Source: Pseudomonadota bacterium
GTDB lineage: Bacteria; Pseudomonadota; Gammaproteobacteria; Steroidobacterales; Steroidobacteraceae
Length of the DNA: 9,732 nucleotides
NCBI GenBank assembly: GCA_028067895.1
Contig: JAPTUI010000225.1
Coordinates: forward strand, 1-9,732
Direction: 5' to 3'
Shown here: one piece after another, positions 6,458 through 9,732 of the stretch
How positions within the stretch are numbered: position 1 is the stretch's first letter
How the letters are laid out: each line of letters starts with the position of its first letter
The notes under the pieces: generated by a model
Seen by the model: the letters and a program-made list of their open reading frames with translations, nothing else
Databases searched by the model: none
What the model was told of the DNA's origin: nothing
Position numbers and translations under genes: made by a program

Positions 6458-7216
6458 TCATTCGGAAACGGGACTGGCATACACCGAGAGCGCTCGAGCG
6501 GCCCGGTGCCGAAGCAAGAGATCTTCAAGACAGCGACAAACAGGATCGTCCTCGCAACCGCGCCTGACCTGCCAGGCGGTGAGCCGAACGGTCAACGCGC
6601 GGACCAGCGCAATCTGATCGCGCGGGGACAGATCATCGCCGACGGTGGAGAGGAGGTCCTGCGCGAACTCGTCGCAATCCGCGTAGGGGTCCCTTCTCTC
6701 GTACCGCATCGCGTCCCAATCGCGATTGATTTCGATCGCGATACGCACTCGACGCTGAGGAGTGGAGTAGGCACATCCGGATTCTTCCGTCTTCCAAGGC
6801 CCTCGTAAGTGCGAGGCGATTTCCTTGGCGCTCATCCCGGAGGGCTGCGGCGAGTCTGTATCGCTGGAACAGCCGCCGGCGGCTGTGCTGTCCGGGACCG
6901 CAGAGTCATTCCCTGCGATGGATGCATTCTCCCGCCCCCTCCGCATCCATAGCGCGAGCATCGCGCCGTATAGGATGGTGATCGCGCCGAGGGCGGCGCA
7001 GTCCCACCGGAGATGCCAGACGACTGCCTTGATCGTTTCCTCCATGCAATCGGCCCCGCGAATGCAGGTGGGACTCGGGCGCAGGAGATGAGTGAGAGGG
7101 GGCACGAAGTCGGGAAGGGAAACGAGGAGGATGAGCATCGTGCCAGCAAGGACGCCGGAGCGTACCAGGCGGCGCAATTCCGTGACGTTCGCGCCAATGG
7201 CGTTCGACCGCTTCAT
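6458..7216 (-). CDS. Two-span inner-membrane protein of unknown function
   Basis: 252 residues from ATG at 7216, with GGAG 5 bases upstream. Two hydrophobic segments are clear: about 17-37 (VLAGTMLILLVSL...) and about 75-95 (WDCAALGAITILYGAMLALWM, followed by RRGR). By the positive-inside rule the N-terminus (KR, RR) and the large C-terminal part are cytoplasmic, leaving a short external loop with two Cys (CIRGADC) that could form a disulfide. The cytoplasmic part begins with a Ser/Asp-rich linker (about 104-130). It then has a domain with MSAKEIASHLRGPW, several Cys and a helical end, which I cannot identify. The stop overlaps ATG 6461 (ATGA). Membrane proteins in such phage operons sometimes act in superinfection exclusion, but there is no direct evidence here. 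Confidence 0.7.
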   Translation of the reverse strand: MKRSNAIGANVTELRRLVRSGVLAGTMLILLVSLPDFVPPLTHLLRPSPTCIRGADCMEETIKAVVWHLRWDCAALGAITILYGAMLALWMRRGRENASIAGNDSAVPDSTAAGGCSSDTDSPQPSGMSAKEIASHLRGPWKTEESGCAYSTPQRRVRIAIEINRDWDAMRYERRDPYADCDEFAQDLLSTVGDDLSPRDQIALVRALTVRLTAWQVRRGCEDDPVCRCLEDLLLRHRAARALSVYASPVSE

Positions 7217-7226
7217 TTGCGCTCCA

Positions 7227-7595
7227 TCAGTTGTTGTGCCCGGCGCATTCAGACATTTCGATCGCGAGCCGCAGAATCTGCGCCGCGCTGCGCAACCGAA
7301 CCGCTGATACGAGCGCGGCACGGAGCCGCTCGATCTTGTAGCGACGCGCGAGGGTGGCCGGTTGATGGGAGGTGAGCTGCAAATCCTCGGCAATCCCATC
7401 GATGCGCCGTTCAAGGGCGAGATCCGTCTCGGTCGGTGCGGGGTAGAGGGGTAACGCGGGTCCGGTGTCTTTGCTCAGGCACATGCCGCAGCACCTGCGC
7501 GGACGGCCGCTGCGCATCAGGGGAAACGAGGCGGCCGGCCTGGGTCGGTGACAGGATGCACACACTCGGGCAGGGGTGCTGAGTACGGCGTTCAT
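7227..7595 (-). CDS. Small zinc-ribbon-like phage protein
   Basis: 122 residues. ATG at 7595 overlaps the TGA of the upstream gene (ATGA) and has GGAG 6 bases upstream. The N-terminal region holds CASC (12-15) and CCGMC (35-39), a C-x2-C ... C-x2-C arrangement with F-x-L between. This is a common zinc-ribbon layout in proteins that bind nucleic acid or other proteins. The rest is helical (ETDLALERRIDGIAE and ARRYKIERLRAAL). I do not recognise a specific family. A regulatory or scaffold role in early infection is only a guess. It lies in the tightly coupled leftward operon. Confidence 0.7.
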   Translation of the reverse strand: MNAVLSTPARVCASCHRPRPAASFPLMRSGRPRRCCGMCLSKDTGPALPLYPAPTETDLALERRIDGIAEDLQLTSHQPATLARRYKIERLRAALVSAVRLRSAAQILRLAIEMSECAGHNN

Positions 7596-7945
7596 AGGGT
7601 TCTCCATAGCGAAACGGCAAAGGAATTTCGATCCATATAGCCACCGGTCCGCCAGAGCCGCGCAGCTCGGGTGATGGTCCAGGCGCGCAGCAGCGCGTAC
7701 CGGCGCAGACTGACGCGGTGGCGGCGATGCGTCCGCCGCGAGCGTTCGATGGTCACGATGGCGCACCCGGTCTTGCGGTAGGCACGAATGATGGCGAGAG
7801 GGGTTTGCGCACGTTCATCGAGGTACTGCGCGCGCAATCCCGGAAAGTGAGCTTCATCAATCATTGAAGCCGCACTTTCGCCTCGAGCGACCGCGGTGTG
7901 GTGATGTGAATACCGTCGCACAAGCGTGTCGCGGTTCACGGACAT
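7592..7945 (-). CDS. Basic phage protein of unknown function
   Basis: 117 residues from ATG at 7945. An internal ATG at 7864 would give 90 residues and would overlap the end of the doubtful frame upstream by 8 bases. Neither start has a good Shine-Dalgarno, so the N-terminus is open. The body (DERAQTPLAIIRAYRKTGCAIVTIERSRRTHRRHRVSLRRYALLRAWT, in parts) is strongly Arg-rich and helical, compatible with nucleic-acid binding. The tail overlaps the next gene as ATGA, and its last codons provide that gene's ribosome site, which is good evidence that the frame is translated. No known family recognised. Confidence 0.62.
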   Translation of the reverse strand: MSVNRDTLVRRYSHHHTAVARGESAASMIDEAHFPGLRAQYLDERAQTPLAIIRAYRKTGCAIVTIERSRRTHRRHRVSLRRYALLRAWTITRAARLWRTGGYMDRNSFAVSLWRTL

Positions 7946-8123
7946 GCTGCATGAGAGATCGGTACCGTTGCCTGATGCAGCTCATGCGCAGACGCTCGAC
8001 GGTCTTGATCCGATTCGCGGAGCTCGCATGCGCGATAGCACGCGGGAGCGGATATAAATCCCGCTCTCCAGGCGGCAGGTTCCCCGCCGATACTCTCAGC
8101 AGGACGAACACGCCTTTGCGCAT
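7857..8123 (-). CDS. Possible small ORF, doubtful
   Basis: 88 codons from ATG at 8123; the same frame also opens at ATG 8204, 7 bases after the previous stop. It ends 8 bases into the alternative start (7864) of the next gene. Third-position GC is higher here than in the other minus-strand frames of this stretch, which is the main support. The product (MRKGVFVLLRVSAGNLPPGE at the start) has an Arg-rich end and no recognised motif, and neither start has a clear ribosome site. It may be non-coding sequence or the decayed remains of a gene. Confidence 0.3.
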   Translation of the reverse strand: MRKGVFVLLRVSAGNLPPGERDLYPLPRAIAHASSANRIKTVERLRMSCIRQRYRSLMQHVREPRHACATVFTSPHRGRSRRKCGFND

Positions 8124-8211
8124 CGCTGTGCGCCGCCCTATTGAGTCTCGCGATCGATAAACCGAAGCGGAGGGATGGGAACCGGAATTGGACGGCGCGC
8201 GCATATGGATT
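7946..8211. other. Poorly resolved stretch inside the leftward operon
   Basis: No gene here is convincing apart from the doubtful 88-codon frame. The reading frame of the Cys-rich gene also stays open beyond its TAG (8212-8214) for about 90 codons to a TGA near 7936, but that extension lacks a start codon and has lower third-position GC. A GAGCGG/CCGCTC inverted repeat around the AT-rich ATATAAATC (about 8046-8066) is visible; I see no -35 box that would make it a promoter. The stretch may be a decayed gene. Confidence 0.4.
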
Positions 8212-8526
8212 CTATTGCCGTTCAGCCGAAGCATCGCCTGCGATGAGCGTCCGCGCGGCGAGCAATCCGATGTCAGAAAGCTGAAGGCCGCCGCGCTCCT
8301 CCCTCGGCACCGCTTGGAGGGCACGCATTCCGAAGCGTTGCAGGAAGCACCGCCCGTGGTAGGGTTTTCCGTCCCGACGCACACAGTGCCGCTCGTCGGC
8401 CAAACACCGGCAGCCGCCGCAAATCACCAGGTGACGCACATCGTGCGCGCGGCGCAACTCTGGCGGCGGCGGGGGATCGAGCACGCGCAGATAGTGTCGC
8501 CCGCTCGAAAGGTGCGCGCTCCGCAC
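8212..8526 (-). CDS. Cys-rich, zinc-binding-like phage protein
   Basis: 104 residues. Its centre, ICGGCRCLADERHC (35-48) then KPYHGRC (54-60), places Cys36, Cys39, Cys48, His57 and Cys60 in a treble-clef/LIM-like arrangement suited to one or two zinc ions. The tail (LQLSDIGLLAARTLI) is helical. Start chosen: GTG at 8526, because GAGG lies 6 bases upstream and the codons before it look non-coding. ATG at 8574 in the same frame would be almost exactly at the predicted transcript start of the 8583-8611 promoter and would make a leaderless message. It is the first gene of the leftward operon. Function unknown; nucleic-acid or protein binding through the zinc site is the plausible guess. It ends in TAG. 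Confidence 0.65.
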   Translation of the reverse strand: MRSAHLSSGRHYLRVLDPPPPPELRRAHDVRHLVICGGCRCLADERHCVRRDGKPYHGRCFLQRFGMRALQAVPREERGGLQLSDIGLLAARTLIAGDASAERQ

Positions 8527-8532
8527 GGGAGT

Positions 8533-8536
8533 CCTC
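8533..8536 (-). promoter_or_regulatory. Ribosome binding site that decides the GTG 8526 start
   Basis: GAGG on the minus strand, 6 bases before GTG 8526. The competing ATG at 8574 has no such site, because it would lie at the very 5' end of the transcript. Confidence 0.5.
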
Positions 8537-8582
8537 GCCCGCCGCACTCTGGTTCGTGGGGTTCTGGATGGCATGGCTCATC

Positions 8583-8611
8583 AGCGTATGGTAAGCCATC
8601 CGACATGTCAA
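8583..8611 (-). promoter_or_regulatory. Leftward promoter of the small-protein operon, with operators
   Basis: On the minus strand TTGACA (8606-8611) is followed after 17 bases by TACGCT (8583-8588). The spacer contains TGGCTTACCA (8589-8598), directly abutting the -10 box, exactly where the promoter at 4281-4310 has TGGCATGCCA. Two further related elements flank it: CTGGCATGCT over and just upstream of the -35 (8611-8620), and CCATGCCATC near the start point (8567-8576). Centres are 20-21 bp apart. The predicted start is near 8576. Repression by the Xre-like protein is inferred. Confidence 0.62.
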
Positions 8612-8680
8612 GCATGCCAGCTTATGACTACCCAGGAATCATGCTAAACGCCGTGGTAGTACGGCGAAAGGAAAGACGAG

Positions 8681-8890
8681 ATGATTCGTTGGAGATCTGT
8701 TCGCGGGGTTCGCTTCGCGGTGCTCGAGGATGTTATTTTTGTCGAACTGCCGGGACCCCGGCATGACGGAGGTCCACGCGCCGCGGATTCCGCGAAGCCT
8801 GGCTCAAGGGCCGTGGTGGAGGGGGACAAGCCAGCGCGTTCCAGGTCCAGAGGAGCTCGTCAGCGCGAGCAAGGAGGAGGAAGGCCCTAG
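8681..8890 (+). CDS. Possible small plus-strand gene, unknown
   Basis: 69 residues from ATG at 8681, with AAGGA 8 bases upstream, which is a good ribosome site. The first 26 residues (MIRWRSVRGVRFAVLEDVIF then VELPG) look like a beta-rich small domain. The remainder is Gly/Arg/Pro-rich and low in complexity. It would be divergent to the leftward promoter at 8583-8611 and convergent to the repressor. The only promoter candidate is weak (TTATGA at 8622, TAAACG at 8645). A minus-strand frame over the same bases looks like a shadow. I do not recognise the product. It could be a real small regulator or a chance frame. Confidence 0.42.
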   Translation: MIRWRSVRGVRFAVLEDVIFVELPGPRHDGGPRAADSAKPGSRAVVEGDKPARSRSRGARQREQGGGRP

Positions 8891-8925
8891 CGACCGGATG
8901 CCAAGGCGTATCGAGCGCGTGTCGC

Positions 8926-8955
8926 GCGAGCGTCGCTCTGCGGGGCGACGCTCGC
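8926..8955. terminator. Strong hairpin between convergent genes (possible bidirectional terminator)
   Basis: A perfect 11-bp inverted repeat, GCGAGCGTCGC (8926-8936) and GCGACGCTCGC (8945-8955), with an 8-base loop. It lies between the end of the possible plus-strand gene (8890) and the end of the repressor gene on the minus strand (8991), where a terminator is expected. No T-run follows on either strand, so it is not a canonical intrinsic terminator. Confidence 0.5.
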
Positions 8956-8990
8956 CGGCTCAACGGTCCGTAAGAACCACGCAGGCTCGG

Positions 8991-9263
8991 TCAGGGCCGG
9001 TTGCCGGCGACGGGGCTGCGCTTTCTACCGGGCTGAGGGGCATTGATCGTGCCAGAGGGTCCGAAGATCAGGTGGTTCGGGGTGCAGCCTAGAACCTCGA
9101 CCAGCCGCAGGAAAGTCTGGAGCTTGATGTCCTTGATCGTTCCGCTTTCCCATTGATTCACGGTGGCTCGCGAGACTTTGACCTGCCGGGCGAGTTCAGC
9201 CTGGCTCCATTCTTTTTGGGTGCGCATCTCACGGATGCGTTCGCCCATGCGTTTAGTCTCCAT
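8991..9263 (-). CDS. Xre-family helix-turn-helix repressor (Cro/cI-like)
   Basis: 90 residues. Residues 6-62 form an HTH_3-type domain. The helix-turn-helix is WSQAELARQVKVSRATVNQWESG (19-41 in parts), with the typical Gln21, Ala25, Val30-Ser31 turn and recognition helix RATVNQWE, followed by the LQTFLRLVEVLG helix. The tail is short and basic, and there is no cI/LexA-type peptidase domain, so induction by self-cleavage is not expected. Start: ATG at 9263 with GGGAG 10 bases upstream. A second in-frame ATG at 9248 has GGAG 9 bases upstream and could be the true start; the upstream frame extension crosses the operator region and is not real. It sits beside two exact copies of GTATGGCATG, so it is the obvious candidate to bind the shared operators and set lysogeny against early expression (inference). 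Confidence 0.9.
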   Translation of the reverse strand: METKRMGERIREMRTQKEWSQAELARQVKVSRATVNQWESGTIKDIKLQTFLRLVEVLGCTPNHLIFGPSGTINAPQPGRKRSPVAGNRP

Positions 9264-9287
9264 AAGTAAAATTCTCCCACGACAAAG

Positions 9288-9319
9288 GTATGGCATGATT
9301 GACAGTGACGTATGGCATG
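9288..9319 (+). promoter_or_regulatory. Two direct operator copies between divergent genes
   Basis: GTATGGCATG occurs at 9288-9297 and again at 9310-9319, exactly 22 bp apart (two helical turns). A third, weaker copy (CTGCATGAAC, 9334-9343) follows about 21 bp on. The same 10-mer occurs once more in the window, at 4284-4293, in the other repressible promoter. On the minus strand the first copy lies just upstream of TACCTT (9285-9290), a possible -10 for the repressor's own promoter. Confidence 0.65.
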
Positions 9320-9328
9320 GTCTACACT
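9299..9328 (+). promoter_or_regulatory. Rightward promoter
   Basis: TTGACA (9299-9304), an 18-base spacer, then TACACT (9323-9328). Hexamers and spacing equal those of the leftward promoter at 4281-4310. An operator copy, TGGCATG (9313-9319), sits at the same place in the spacer, three bases before the -10. It would give a leader of about 110 bases before the ATG at 9443. Confidence 0.65.
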
Positions 9329-9404
9329 CCGGGCTGCATGAACTGACGATTCTGTCCGCCCCTTCGGTTCCAAAATGCGGCGTCATCATCGAGAACAACA
9401 ACGG

Positions 9405-9420
9405 CACGAGCGGGCTCGTG
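9405..9420. repeat. Short inverted repeat in the leader of the plus-strand gene
   Basis: CACGAGC-GG-GCTCGTG, two perfect 7-base arms, ends 22 bases before ATG 9443. As RNA it would fold as a 6-bp stem with a four-base loop near the ribosome site. It may influence translation or be chance. Confidence 0.3.
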
Positions 9421-9442
9421 CTACTGACTTAAGGCGACCGCG

Positions 9443-9691
9443 ATGATTCAACTCGAAGACCTCAAACGACTGAAAGTCACCTCCGAAACCAAGGCATATC
9501 TCTACGCGGAAGCGCGCCGGCTGGGCTGTTCGATGCATGAGGTGGCGCGCGCGGAACTGCATCGGATCGCGGTTGAGAAGATTCATGCTGCAAAGGTGCT
9601 CGTTTCTCTGTCCCCGCGCGAGGCCCGCGAGGGGGACTCGCAGAGTGAGCGGGTTCCCGTCATCGATCTTCGGCGGGAAGCGGCGCAGTAA
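9443..9691 (+). CDS. Small phage protein, possibly DNA-binding; first gene of the rightward transcript
   Basis: 82 residues from ATG at 9443, with AAGG 8 bases upstream. The N-terminal half (KVTSETKAYLYAEARRLGCSMHEVAR then ELHRIAVEKI) has the strand-helix-helix look of ribbon-helix-helix-type regulators. The C-terminal 30 residues are polar and probably flexible. It is the first gene after the promoter at 9299-9328 and divergent to the repressor, the place where phages usually keep an early regulator. I cannot name a family with confidence, so the regulatory role is inference from position and secondary structure. It ends in TAA, with only 41 bases of window after it. Confidence 0.68.
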   Translation: MIQLEDLKRLKVTSETKAYLYAEARRLGCSMHEVARAELHRIAVEKIHAAKVLVSLSPREAREGDSQSERVPVIDLRREAAQ

Positions 9692-9732
9692 GGACACAAG
9701 CCTGCGCTCGGGCACGAGCAGATCCATCGGCG

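Noticed and set aside
5094..8214. Genome-wide reassignment of TAG to a sense codon
   Set aside because: The TAG ending the gene at 6120 sits 5 bases before the HD gene start, and the frame beyond it is plainly non-coding, so TAG functions as a stop there. Only the TAG at 5409 looks internal.
8748..8763. Palindrome TGCCGGG-AC-CCCGGCA
   Set aside because: The loop of two bases is too tight for an RNA hairpin, it falls inside a possible coding frame, and GC-rich palindromes are common at this composition.
9375..9446. 23-codon plus-strand frame overlapping ATG 9443 as ATGA
   Set aside because: No ribosome site and an Arg/His-rich low-complexity product; kept only as a remote possibility of a leader peptide.
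9386..9727. Minus-strand frame of 113 codons over the rightward gene
   Set aside because: Antisense shadow; it would also run through the leader hairpin, and the plus-strand frame has a better start and composition.
1..9732. CRISPR arrays, tRNA or rRNA genes, insertion sequences, integrase or attachment sites
   Set aside because: I looked for regularly spaced repeats, cloverleaf-like sequence, transposase motifs and terminal inverted repeats and found none.

Overview
The window reads as the early/regulatory region of a high-GC temperate phage or prophage, most likely from a proteobacterial host. The grounds are: many small, tightly packed genes on one strand; repeated stop/start overlaps (ATGA, GTGA); frequent GTG starts; and a phage-type gene mix of a 5-methylcytosine methyltransferase, an SNF2-type helicase, a small PD-(D/E)XK nuclease, an HD phosphohydrolase and a small Xre-type repressor. 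I see no integrase, structural genes, tRNA, rRNA, CRISPR array or insertion sequence. Host and phage species cannot be fixed from the sequence alone.

Layout, right to left along the main (minus) strand. At 8991-9263 a 90-residue Xre/Cro-cI-like protein is encoded on the minus strand. Facing away from it, a strong-looking plus-strand promoter (9299-9328) leads to a small plus-strand gene (9443-9691). A possible small plus-strand gene (8681-8890) and a large hairpin (8926-8955) lie left of the repressor. A leftward promoter (minus strand, 8583-8611) starts an operon of small phage proteins running from about 8526 to 4349: a Cys-rich zinc-binding-like protein, one poorly resolved stretch, another zinc-ribbon-like protein, a two-span membrane protein, an HD hydrolase, a gene interrupted by an in-frame amber codon, and two unknown proteins.

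A second leftward promoter (minus strand, 4281-4310) starts the other operon: a secreted HNH-type nuclease-like protein, a 25-residue micro-ORF, the cytosine methyltransferase, a small protein resembling VbhA-type antitoxins, a Cys/His-motif protein, a small nuclease, and an SNF2 helicase that runs off the left edge of the window.

The most notable signal is regulatory. All three promoters have a perfect TTGACA -35 box and carry the same operator-like element (consensus TGGCATGCCA) inside the -35/-10 spacer, ending 3 bases or less from the -10 box. Two of the three regions hold three such elements about 20-22 bp apart, like the tripartite operators of lambdoid phages. The simplest reading is that the 90-residue repressor controls both leftward operons and the rightward one through this element. 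That is inference; the repeats and their positions are directly visible.
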